Origin: Opitutaceae bacterium UBA4094
GTDB lineage: Bacteria; Verrucomicrobiota; Verrucomicrobiia; Opitutales; Opitutaceae
Reading direction: 5' to 3'
Assembly (NCBI GenBank): GCA_002382525.1
Contig: DFYA01000312.1
Span: 1-18,841 of the forward strand
DNA length: 18,841 nucleotides
Part shown: positions 7,317-14,674 of the stretch, piece by piece
Numbering within the stretch: position 1 is the first letter of the stretch
Layout: every line of letters begins with the position of its first letter
The notes under the pieces: generated by a model
Told to the model about the DNA's origin: nothing
The model's input: only the letters and a program-made list of their open reading frames with translations
The model's database searches: none
Made by a program: the position numbers and the translations under genes

Positions 7317-8339
7317 CTAGCCTTTGCGCCGGAGGCTCGCGCCATCGACCCAGGCGCCCTCGACCAACGAGGTGACGGCCATCTCGGGCACGCCGCGTTC
7401 GCCGCGGCGGATCTGTGCAATGAGCAGGTCGATGGCGGCGGCGCCGAGGGATTCGGGGCGTTGGTTGATGCCGGCGATCTCGGGCTCCTCACGGATCCAG
7501 TTGAGGGTGGCGAAGTCGACCTCGCCGGGCGCGCGGATGCCCTGGCGTTGCAGCTCGCGCAGGGGAATCTGGTTGTCGCTCAAGACGACCTCGATGCGTT
7601 TCTCGCGCACCCATGCGACGACATCGGACAGGGTTTCGTCGTTGAAGAGAAACGCCTCGAACGGCTGGTCGGGATGCTGGCGCGTGGCCAGCAACGAGCC
7701 CGCCAGCCAGAGGTCGTCCACGCGCCGGCTGGTGTGCGCATACAGGCACAAACCGACGCGGGTGTAGCCGAGCCGCCAGAGACGCCGGGCCGCAGCGAGC
7801 ACGGAATGGAAGTGGTGCGGGGCGATGCGGTGCAGGTCGGGGCGGACGACGGAGTAGCCGATGCAGACCGAGCTGAAGCGCGACCAGTCAAGGTCGAGTT
7901 CGTTGCGATCATCGGGCGTGGGGGCGATGCACACCCCGGCGATCCCGCGGTTATAAAGGATGCGGCTGAGACGTTTGTCGGTCATGCCCGGCTCGCGCAT
8001 CCAGAAGTGTTCGAGGCGGAATCCGTTTCGCGCAGCGTGGTTTTTGGCGCCCTTGAACAACAGAGAGTAGAACGGGTTCTGCATCCATTCGTCGGCCGCG
8101 GTGAAGTTGGTGACATAGGCGAGCGTGGTGATCTCGGAGCCCTCGGTCTTGCCTCGCCGCTGGCGGGCGTAGGCGGAGAGCAACGGGTCGGGCCGGTAGC
8201 CGAGCGATGTAGCCAGTTTACGGATACGAGCGCGCGTTTCGGCGGGGATGCGAGGATCGGCGCCGAGGGCGCGGCAGACGGTGGAAACGGAAACGCCGGC
8301 TGCGGCGGCGACTTCCTTCATGGTGACTCGCTGGGGCAT
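7317..8339 (-). CDS. LacI-family transcriptional regulator
   Basis: This 340-residue cytoplasmic repressor-type regulator is predicted to bind DNA as a dimer and release it, or bind it, on sugar binding. The start is the ATG at 8339 (MPQRVTMKEVAAAAGVSVST). This places the helix-turn-helix in the usual position, with recognition helix SVSTVCRAL. A TTG 13 codons upstream is a weaker option. The hinge reads YRPDPLLSAYARQRRG. It deviates from the classic YxPNxxARxL pattern, with Asp for the conserved Asn and Tyr where the minor-groove Leu normally sits. The rest (about 60-340) is the two-lobed periplasmic-binding-protein-like sensor, ending with the usual NQRPESLGAAAIDLL and EGAWVDGASL elements. 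It sits between the GH1 gene and the 892-residue hydrolase gene. The three palindromes at 2439, 4289 and 7264 are its most likely operators (inference). The effector is unknown. Confidence 0.93.
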   Translation of the reverse strand: MPQRVTMKEVAAAAGVSVSTVCRALGADPRIPAETRARIRKLATSLGYRPDPLLSAYARQRRGKTEGSEITTLAYVTNFTAADEWMQNPFYSLLFKGAKNHAARNGFRLEHFWMREPGMTDKRLSRILYNRGIAGVCIAPTPDDRNELDLDWSRFSSVCIGYSVVRPDLHRIAPHHFHSVLAAARRLWRLGYTRVGLCLYAHTSRRVDDLWLAGSLLATRQHPDQPFEAFLFNDETLSDVVAWVREKRIEVVLSDNQIPLRELQRQGIRAPGEVDFATLNWIREEPEIAGINQRPESLGAAAIDLLIAQIRRGERGVPEMAVTSLVEGAWVDGASLRRKG

Positions 8340-8408
8340 GCGGGGCGGGACGTTGGCGGCGCGGTTTCGCGGAGGCAAGCGCGGCGGGGCGTGGGGCGCG
8401 TTGGGACA

Positions 8409-8479
8409 GTAGCGGACGAGGTCACGAGGCCGGGTTTCGCGAGTTGCCGCCGATCCAGCCTCGTGATCTCGGCTGCTAC
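8409..8479. repeat. Long imperfect inverted repeat between GH1 and LacI genes
   Basis: Arms 8409-8430 and 8458-8479 are 22 bases each and pair at 19 of 22 positions, around a 27-base loop. The left arm starts GTAGCGGACGAGGTCACGAG. The element starts 22 bases past the GH1 stop. It has no T run, so it is not a canonical intrinsic terminator. It may act as an mRNA 3'-end stabiliser, or it may be a copy of a REP-like interspersed repeat. Confidence 0.65.
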
Positions 8480-8501
8480 GATTAAAGGGGGTGGAATCGG
8501 C

Positions 8502-9854
8502 TCAGAGGCAGGCGCCGTGCGTGCGGATCACCTCGCGGTAGAACGCGGCGGAGGCCTTGGGCGTGCGTTTCTGGGTCGCGTAATCGACGTGCACGAGGCC
8601 GAAGCGAGGCGTGTAGCCGGCGGACCACTCGAAGTTGTCCATAAAGGACCAGTAATAGTAGCCCTCCAGCGGAACCCCCTCGGCGGCGGCGCGGCCCAGC
8701 TCGCGGAGGTGTCGGCGCATATGGTCGATACGGAAGTGGTCGGGCACGGTGCCGTCGGTGGTGACCCAGTCCATGGAGGCGAGGCCGTTTTCGAGGATGA
8801 CCACGGGCAGACCGGTGCGTTCGTGGAGGATCTTTGGGCCCCAATAGAGGCCCTCGGGCTGGACGCGCCACTTCATCATGGTGACGGGTTCGCCGCCCGA
8901 CTGCTCGGGCTGGGCCCAGTCCATGTAGTAATTCCAGCCGGCGTAATCCATCGGCGCGGAAATCTCGCGGAGGTCGGCGGACTGCACGGCGTCATCGACG
9001 ATGTCACCGTAGAACGCGCGCACCTCGGGGCTGTAGTCGCCGGTGAAAAGCGGGTCCATCCAGAGGTGCGAGGACCACCACGGCTTATCGGCGGGAAAGG
9101 AGAACGCCTCGGCGGTGGCGGCGGCGATGTCGGCGGGGGCCGAAGATTTCGGCAGATTGATGTTTTGCGTAAACGCTTGTCCGATCCGGGCGGGGCCGCG
9201 GGTTCCGGCGCGCAGCGCGGTGACGGCGCGGCCGTGAGCCAGGTTCATGTGGTGGACGAGCCGGAAGTAGTCGCGATGGGCAAGGCTGAGCCCGGGCGCG
9301 TGGATCCCGAGGTGATGGCCGAGCGAGCCGACATTGGACGCCTCGTTGAGCGTGCACCAACGGGTGACGCGATCACCCAAGCGGCGCGCAACGATGTCGG
9401 CGTAATCGGTGAACCAGCCGGCGATGTCGCGGTTGAGCCAACCGCCGCGGCAGTGGAGGGCGTGCGGCAGATCCCAGTGAAAGAGCGTGACGACCGGCTC
9501 GATGCTGGCGGCGAGCAACGCGTCCACGAGCCGATCGTAGAAAGCGAGTCCGGCCTCGTTCAAGCGACCCGCGCCGTCGGGGAGAATGCGCGGCCAAGAG
9601 AGGGAGAAGCGGTAGGATTGCAGCCCCACGTCCTTCATGAGCGCGACGTCTTCGGCCCAACGATGGTAGTGGTCGCAGGCGACGGCGCCGCTTTGGCCGC
9701 CGGCGATCTTCCCCTGGCGGGTGCAAAACACGTCCCACACGGAAAGCCCCCGGCCGTCTTCGTGAGCGGCGCCCTCGATCTGGTAGGCGGCGGTGGCGGA
9801 GCCCCAGAGGAAGTTTTGGGGGAAGGGCGAGGCGTCGGAGGCGGCGGGATTCAT
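8502..9854 (-). CDS. GH1 beta-glucosidase/6-P-beta-glucosidase-type enzyme
   Basis: This 450-residue protein of usual GH1 length has no signal peptide, so it is cytoplasmic. It would hydrolyse imported beta-linked di- and oligosaccharides to monosaccharides. Visible landmarks are the N-terminal FLWGSATAAYQIEGA (with D/E-rich GRGLSVWD following), SLSWPRILPDG, HWDLPHAL, and acid/base E171 in TLNEAS. The nucleophile is E355 in VVILENG, and the late motif GYYYWSFMDNFEWSAGY carries the aglycone/glycone-binding tryptophans. Two active-site neighbours are atypical: Ala replaces the usual Pro of the NEP motif, and Leu replaces the usual Thr before ENG. Both catalytic glutamates are intact. WSAGY with a following FGLV favours non-phosphorylated substrates over 6-phospho sugars. 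It lies downstream of the multidomain GH5 gene, from which a terminator separates it, and upstream of the LacI gene. Confidence 0.95.
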   Translation of the reverse strand: MNPAASDASPFPQNFLWGSATAAYQIEGAAHEDGRGLSVWDVFCTRQGKIAGGQSGAVACDHYHRWAEDVALMKDVGLQSYRFSLSWPRILPDGAGRLNEAGLAFYDRLVDALLAASIEPVVTLFHWDLPHALHCRGGWLNRDIAGWFTDYADIVARRLGDRVTRWCTLNEASNVGSLGHHLGIHAPGLSLAHRDYFRLVHHMNLAHGRAVTALRAGTRGPARIGQAFTQNINLPKSSAPADIAAATAEAFSFPADKPWWSSHLWMDPLFTGDYSPEVRAFYGDIVDDAVQSADLREISAPMDYAGWNYYMDWAQPEQSGGEPVTMMKWRVQPEGLYWGPKILHERTGLPVVILENGLASMDWVTTDGTVPDHFRIDHMRRHLRELGRAAAEGVPLEGYYYWSFMDNFEWSAGYTPRFGLVHVDYATQKRTPKASAAFYREVIRTHGACL

Positions 9855-9943
9855 ACGGTGAGTGAGGCGACAATGATGGGCGGTTTATCGGATGCGGCCA
9901 AGAGACCGGGTATCGAATGCGTTCGAGTGCGCGAGCGTTGACG

Positions 9944-9977
9944 AAAAAATTGCCGGCCAACGCGAACGTTGGCCGGC
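9944..9977 (-). terminator. Rho-independent terminator of the multidomain GH5 gene
   Basis: A perfect 11-bp stem GCCGGCCAACG/CGTTGGCCGGC (9952-9962 with 9967-9977, 4-base loop) is followed on the minus strand by AA and a run of six T (9944-9949). It lies 28 bases past the stop at 10005. Confidence 0.88.
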
Positions 9978-10004
9978 TTGGATTTGGGCGGGAGATGGCG
10001 CGAA

Positions 10005-13000
10005 CTACTGCGCGATCAACTCAACCTCACGGATGTTGTTCCACGTCCCGGCGTTGCTGCCGTAGCCGGTATAGCGGATGTAACGGGCGTTGGCCGGTGC
10101 CGGGAAGGCGAACGTCTCCAACTGCTCGGTGGTGCCGCTGCTCGACTGGATCGGCAGCACGGCGGTCCAAGTGGAGCCGTCGATGGAGGCGTCGATCTTA
10201 AACGAGTATTGGCGCAGTTGATAGAACGCCAATTTGACCTGGCTGATGCCCAGCGCGGACCCGACGTCCCACTGGATCGATTGCGTGCCGTCGGCGGCCC
10301 AGCGGGTGTTGAGATCGCCATCGTAGGTGTTGCCCGCGCCGTTGCCGGATTGCTGGGAGGATGCGCTGACTCCGTAGATCGGAAGCACGCTCCCGGAGGG
10401 AGGCGGCACGGGGCCGATCAGCTCGACTTCGCGAATGCTGTTCCATGCGTTGGCGTTGCTGCCGTAGCCGGTGTAGCGGATGTAGCGCGCCTCGATCATC
10501 GACGAGAAGACAAATGTCTCGAAGTCCTCGGTCGTGCCGCTGCTGGAGCGCGTGCTCACCACGGGCGTCCACGTGGCGCCGTCGGTGGACGCGTCGATCT
10601 TGAACGAGTAGCTGCGCAGGAGATAGAACGCGATCTTCACGCGGGAGAGCGCCTTGGTGGAGCCGAGGTCCCATCGGATGGTTTGCGTGCCCTCGGCGGC
10701 CCAGCGCGAGGAGACGTTGCCGTCGTAGGATTTGAACGCTTCGTTGCCGGACTGCTGCGAGGAGGCGACGACGCCGGTGATCGAGAGCGCGCCTTGGTTG
10801 CTTAGGTCGAGATGCTTGTTGTTGAACTGCTCAAGCACGGCCATCTGAGGCTTGTCGGGCCCGCTGGTGAGGCTCGCGGGGTGGCAGGACAGGTTGTAAT
10901 TGCCCCAATTCGCACCACCGGCCCAGTAGGTGCCGGTGATGTTGTTGGCCCTGAGGTGAGCGAGGAAGTTGTGGAGCACGATGTTCCAGTCGGCGCTGTT
11001 GTAGTTACTGGGCACGCCGTATTCGCCGATGTTGCCGTGCGCATACGGGCGCGTCTGGAGCCAGTCGATGAACGGCTGAACCTTCTCGACCCCGCGGTTG
11101 GGGGCGCGGGGCTCGTCGTCGATGTAGATGCCGTCGCTTGCGTAGTTTTCCTTGCCGTTGGATAGGGTGCTCCGCTTCGAGTCCCAGTAGGTGTGCGCTG
11201 AATACACGAGACGACCGACCGGGTCTTTGATGTCCAGCGAACCGCTCCTGTTGGGCCAATTTTCCGCGGAGGAATAGCTCATGCCTTCGACGAACACGTA
11301 GGCGGTCTGGTCGTGTTTGCGGATCGCGTCCATGGCGTGTTGAGCGGCGGCCGCCCAGTTTTCCTCGGAGCCCTCGGGTTCGTTCATCAAGTCATAGGCG
11401 TAGATGGCCGGGTCTCCCGCGTAATGCGCGGCGATCTGCGCCCACGTGTCGGCAAAGGCCTGATAAGTGACCGCGCCGGTGCCGACCCGAACGCCGCTGT
11501 ATTTGTTGTAGTTGTGCATATCCAGGATCACCTTCATGCCCCGGGCGCGGGCGAGATCGACGCAGGCGTCCAAGTTGGAGAAGTTCACGGGGACGTTGAG
11601 GGAGCTTTGCACGCGTTCCCATTTGAACGGCAGGCGGATGAGGGTGAGGCCCTTGTTCCGGTAGTAATCCCAGACGGCGGGGTTGGTCTGCCAAAACGTG
11701 TGGTCGTCGAACTCGGCGCCGGCGAGGTTCACGCCGAACATCAGGGGCGGGCCGTTGAGGTCACGGGTGTAAACGACGATGCGACCGGTGCCCGAGAAGC
11801 CGGCGCCGAGCTGCGCGGCGGTGTAGTCGCCGACGCCGCGGACTTGGCCATTGGCGGTGAGTGCAGTGACGTAAACCCAGTTGTTGAGCACGACAGTGCC
11901 GCCGGTGTTGACGACGAGGGCGCCGGCGGTGCCGAACTGCGTTTGCACGTTCAGGGTGGCGCCGCTGTTGACGGTGATGGTGCCGGTGTAGTGGTTGCCG
12001 TGGTCAACATGCGGGCGGAACTGGCCGGCGCCGCTGACATTGAAGTTGCCGGCGCCGGTGAGGTGCTCGACATGGAGGTTGAGCACCCCTCCGCTGGTGG
12101 TGGTGAACGTCGTCGTGCCGGACGGCTGCGAGAACGTATCCATCGCGAGATTACGCGTGCCGGAGCCGGCCTCGATCGTGCCGCCCGTTGCGACGAGTTG
12201 AGGCACGGTGCTGATGGCGGAGGAGCCGCCGAGAAGCGTGAGCTTGGCGGAGCCGCCGAGCTGAAGCACGCCTCCGCGGAACGTGGAGGTGCCGGTGGGC
12301 GTGCGCAACGAGTGGGTGCTCGTGGCGTGGACGTAGGTATCCACGATGTTGATCGACGGAGCGCTCGCGCCGGAGCCGTTGGCATTGGCCTTCCACTGGG
12401 AGGCATGGGCCTGCGTCCAGTCCTGACCGGATGTTTGGTTCGTGGTGAGATGCCACGTGGCGGGGAGACGCACCGTTACCGGCGTGCCAGGAGCACCGTC
12501 GAAGCCAAGCGCGCCGGCAGTGTAGTTGCCGGGTCCATACGTGGTGCCGTTTACAACGAGGCCGAGGGCGATCACGGGGTGGTTGACCGTGAGGTTGCCC
12601 GGGGTGGGCACGTCCAGGGTGCCGCCGAAGGAGACTGGCGCCATGAACTCGGTGCGAGTGGTTTCCACCGTGAACGTGCCTTGGAAGCTCGTGGCGTCGG
12701 TGAGCGTGAGCTTGTTGAACGCGGTCGGCGAGAACGTGCCTGGGCGAGAGGACGTCACGTCGCCCTTTCCGTTAAGCGTGCCGATGGTGATGTTGAACGT
12801 CGCGTTCGTGTGGCTGTGGTTGCGTAGATCGAGCCGGCCGGATTGGACGGTGGCGTCGTTAATGACGAGGTTGCTCGTCGTATTGCCGCCGCGAATACTG
12901 GGGGTGTCCCGGGTGATGAGAACCGGCAGCGTTTGCACGGAGGTGCCGCCGCCAACACCGAGATAGTGCGTGCTGCCCATCGTGAGCGAAGCGCCGCCGA

Positions 13001-13280
13001 AGGTGGTTGCGCCGGAACCGCTGCGCAGGCGAGCGGCGGTGCGGCCGGCGATGAAGTGGTCGGCGGAACTGACGGAAGGCGGCGACACCGCGACCGGATC
13101 ATCTTTGATGGATGTGCTCTTCCAATCCGCCGCCGTGTTCCAATCGGCGGTGTCGTGCATGTGGTAGTAGGTCGCTCCTTGCGCGGCGGAAAGGCCGAGC
13201 ACGGGCAGCAAGACGCCGACGGTCGCGTGGCGGAGCCAGCGGCGCGGGGCGCGAGGTTTCGGTGTGGGGTTCGATATCAT
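10005..13280 (-). CDS. Secreted multidomain GH5 hydrolase: duplicated beta-helix, GH5, two F5/8C domains
   Basis: This 1091-residue exported enzyme starts at the ATG at 13280 (MISNPTPKPRAPRRWLRHAT), with signal peptide to about residue 36. The upstream in-frame extension of 22 codons looks unlike a signal peptide. Residues about 45-270 and 286-505 are two copies of a Gly/Thr/Asn-rich beta-strand module, like the autotransporter-associated beta-strand proteins common in Verrucomicrobia. Both share a DW...W start and a (G/D)YTA(G/A)xLG ending. A GH5 catalytic domain follows (about 512-830) with GVNLAGAEF, LIRLPFKWERV, DMHNY, acid/base E634 in LMNEPEG and nucleophile E753 in IGEYGVPSN. The end is two tandem F5/8C/CBM32-type domains (832-956 and 966-1091), about two-thirds identical. 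This suggests an endo-beta-glucanase-type enzyme held on insoluble polysaccharide. There is no ribosome binding site and no PEP-CTERM tail. A terminator closes the gene. Confidence 0.9.
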   Translation of the reverse strand: MISNPTPKPRAPRRWLRHATVGVLLPVLGLSAAQGATYYHMHDTADWNTAADWKSTSIKDDPVAVSPPSVSSADHFIAGRTAARLRSGSGATTFGGASLTMGSTHYLGVGGGTSVQTLPVLITRDTPSIRGGNTTSNLVINDATVQSGRLDLRNHSHTNATFNITIGTLNGKGDVTSSRPGTFSPTAFNKLTLTDATSFQGTFTVETTRTEFMAPVSFGGTLDVPTPGNLTVNHPVIALGLVVNGTTYGPGNYTAGALGFDGAPGTPVTVRLPATWHLTTNQTSGQDWTQAHASQWKANANGSGASAPSINIVDTYVHATSTHSLRTPTGTSTFRGGVLQLGGSAKLTLLGGSSAISTVPQLVATGGTIEAGSGTRNLAMDTFSQPSGTTTFTTTSGGVLNLHVEHLTGAGNFNVSGAGQFRPHVDHGNHYTGTITVNSGATLNVQTQFGTAGALVVNTGGTVVLNNWVYVTALTANGQVRGVGDYTAAQLGAGFSGTGRIVVYTRDLNGPPLMFGVNLAGAEFDDHTFWQTNPAVWDYYRNKGLTLIRLPFKWERVQSSLNVPVNFSNLDACVDLARARGMKVILDMHNYNKYSGVRVGTGAVTYQAFADTWAQIAAHYAGDPAIYAYDLMNEPEGSEENWAAAAQHAMDAIRKHDQTAYVFVEGMSYSSAENWPNRSGSLDIKDPVGRLVYSAHTYWDSKRSTLSNGKENYASDGIYIDDEPRAPNRGVEKVQPFIDWLQTRPYAHGNIGEYGVPSNYNSADWNIVLHNFLAHLRANNITGTYWAGGANWGNYNLSCHPASLTSGPDKPQMAVLEQFNNKHLDLSNQGALSITGVVASSQQSGNEAFKSYDGNVSSRWAAEGTQTIRWDLGSTKALSRVKIAFYLLRSYSFKIDASTDGATWTPVVSTRSSSGTTEDFETFVFSSMIEARYIRYTGYGSNANAWNSIREVELIGPVPPPSGSVLPIYGVSASSQQSGNGAGNTYDGDLNTRWAADGTQSIQWDVGSALGISQVKLAFYQLRQYSFKIDASIDGSTWTAVLPIQSSSGTTEQLETFAFPAPANARYIRYTGYGSNAGTWNNIREVELIAQ
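10008..10787 (-). repeat. Tandem duplication of an F5/8C (discoidin) domain inside the GH5 gene
   Basis: Copy 1 (10413-10787) and copy 2 (10008-10385) encode domains of 125-126 residues joined by a short Pro-rich linker (VPPPSG). By hand alignment 83 of 125 positions are identical. Conserved blocks include ASSQQSGN, YSFKIDAS and ARYIRYTGYGSNA. Confidence 0.85.
11766..13148 (-). repeat. Tandem duplication of a beta-strand-rich module in the N-terminal half
   Basis: Module 1 (about 13148-12471) and module 2 (about 12425-11766) each encode about 220 residues. They share a Trp-start, an internal T(S/T)F(G/R)GxxLxxG block, an LNGKGDV/LTGAGNF block, and an ending (T/R)GxGxYTAxxLG. Boundaries are approximate. 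Confidence 0.65.
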
Positions 13281-13402
13281 GTTTGGGGTGTTTTGGGTTT
13301 CTGTCTGGACGCGCGTGGCACGCAGAAGGCGAGTCACGCCGTCCAAAAGGGGTAAAGCAGTCGCTGTCCGTGCCGGGCACGGCGGAGCGAAGGGGCGGGG
13401 AA

Positions 13403-14620
13403 TCAGGCGATGCGGGCGATCAGGTCCTCGACCGAAACGAGGGCGACGTCCACGCGGTCATGGACCCACGTGGTGTAGCAGATGTAGCGGTCGTGGAGGC
13501 AGAACTGGGGGTGGGGGTGTAGATGAACGCAGCGGACTGCGTTCGCCGAAAGCGGGGGGCGGTTGACGATTTCGATCTCGCGGCCGGTGCGCGTGTCGAA
13601 GAACAGGACGTTGCACTCGGCGTTCGAGGGGTTGTCCATGCGGTCGGCTACGAGGTAGCGGCCGTCGCGCGAGGCATGCGCATGCGAGAGGTTGCCGGCC
13701 CACACGAGCGTTTCCTCGCGGGTGGCGAGGGAGACTTTTTTCACGCCGACGCCGTAGTGGAGATACCAGATGTGTCGGCCATCGGCGCTCCACCACTCGT
13801 GGCCGCCGTGGGTGACGGGTGCTTCAAGGAGCGGCTCGGCCTGGCCGTCGCGGCGGAGCAGCCACATGCGATGATAAGGCGTGGAGCCGTCGAAGGGCAC
13901 CCCGGCGCGGTCCTGATCGTGCCAGTATTCGTGTGCGAAGAGTTGGAGGTTCGGATCGACCGGGCTAAAGAGCGCATGGTTGCAGGTGCGATCCTCGAAG
14001 GCCTGCCAGACCCGGAAGGCCCCGCCGTTGACCGGCATGTCGCCGAGATACGAAACCACGCCGCCGTCCTGGCCGATGATGCGGGCGTCTAAATTGAAGG
14101 ACTTGTGATCGGCCGAGAATGTCGGGTGGGTGGCGAGTTGCTCCAGCCGCCCGGGTATGAGGTCGGGAGCGACCGCGCCCACGCGCGTCGCGGTGTCGGT
14201 GGCGAGGGGGCCGAGCCTCCAGATTTCGTAGTGGTCACACCAATACGCGGTTCCGGTGGCGAGGTCGATCCACGGGCGGGACGAGGTGAACCGGGCGTCG
14301 GCGCAGACGCGGAGTTCGTCGGCGACGAAGTCGACCACGCCGAGGGTTTGGCGGACCTGTTTGCCGCCGAGGGGCGGAAAGCCGCAGCCGAGCCAGAGAA
14401 AGCGACCTTCGTCGGAAAAGCTCGGGTGCGTGTAATAAAACGACTGCTGCACGGGCGCGGCGCCGCGGGCGAGCACCCAGCTCTCGACGCCGGTGGGGCG
14501 GTGGATCGACCGGGTGAAGAGCGTGGAGGACTCGGGTGCGAGCGGGACGGTGTGGGAGGTGTCGTCGCGCCGACAGGGATTGGCCGGAGCAGCGGTGGTG
14601 GTGCTTATGGTCGGGAACAT
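13403..14620 (-). CDS. PL22-like (oligogalacturonate lyase-like) beta-propeller protein
   Basis: This 405-residue protein has no signal peptide, so it is cytoplasmic. It is built of repeated short WD40/TolB-like blades. The layout matches oligogalacturonate lyases of family PL22, which cleave short pectic oligosaccharides by beta-elimination. Matching elements include an early YYTHPSFSDEGRFLWLG blade, NHALFSPVDPNLQLFAHEYW (from N214; H230), THGGHEWWS (H271, H274), LSHAHAS (H313, H315), and a C-terminal HLHPHPQF (H366, H368, H370). PL22 enzymes use clustered His residues and a Gln to hold a metal ion. These His clusters are good candidates, but which residues play which role is not settled. 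The ATG at 14620 is preferred over a TTG two codons upstream. It is 54 bases downstream of the small secreted protein with no terminator between them. No other pectin gene is visible. Confidence 0.72.
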   Translation of the reverse strand: MFPTISTTTAAPANPCRRDDTSHTVPLAPESSTLFTRSIHRPTGVESWVLARGAAPVQQSFYYTHPSFSDEGRFLWLGCGFPPLGGKQVRQTLGVVDFVADELRVCADARFTSSRPWIDLATGTAYWCDHYEIWRLGPLATDTATRVGAVAPDLIPGRLEQLATHPTFSADHKSFNLDARIIGQDGGVVSYLGDMPVNGGAFRVWQAFEDRTCNHALFSPVDPNLQLFAHEYWHDQDRAGVPFDGSTPYHRMWLLRRDGQAEPLLEAPVTHGGHEWWSADGRHIWYLHYGVGVKKVSLATREETLVWAGNLSHAHASRDGRYLVADRMDNPSNAECNVLFFDTRTGREIEIVNRPPLSANAVRCVHLHPHPQFCLHDRYICYTTWVHDRVDVALVSVEDLIARIA

Positions 14621-14674
14621 GGACAAAATGCAGGCGCACGGGCGAGCGAGCGGGGCGGACGCCCAAGGGCACGG

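Noticed and set aside
8409..8479. Intrinsic terminator for the GH1 gene
   Set aside because: The stem is strong, but the loop is 27 bases and no T run follows. It is reported as an inverted repeat instead.
7218..9941. A 907-residue open frame on the plus strand
   Set aside because: It is exactly antisense to the LacI and GH1 genes, spans the gap between them, and has an Asp/Gly/Val-rich composition typical of the reverse of high-GC genes.
13368..13382. Hairpin CCGTGC-CGG-GCACGG after the PL22-like gene as a terminator
   Set aside because: The stem is only 6 bp and no T run follows on the minus strand, so it is not called.
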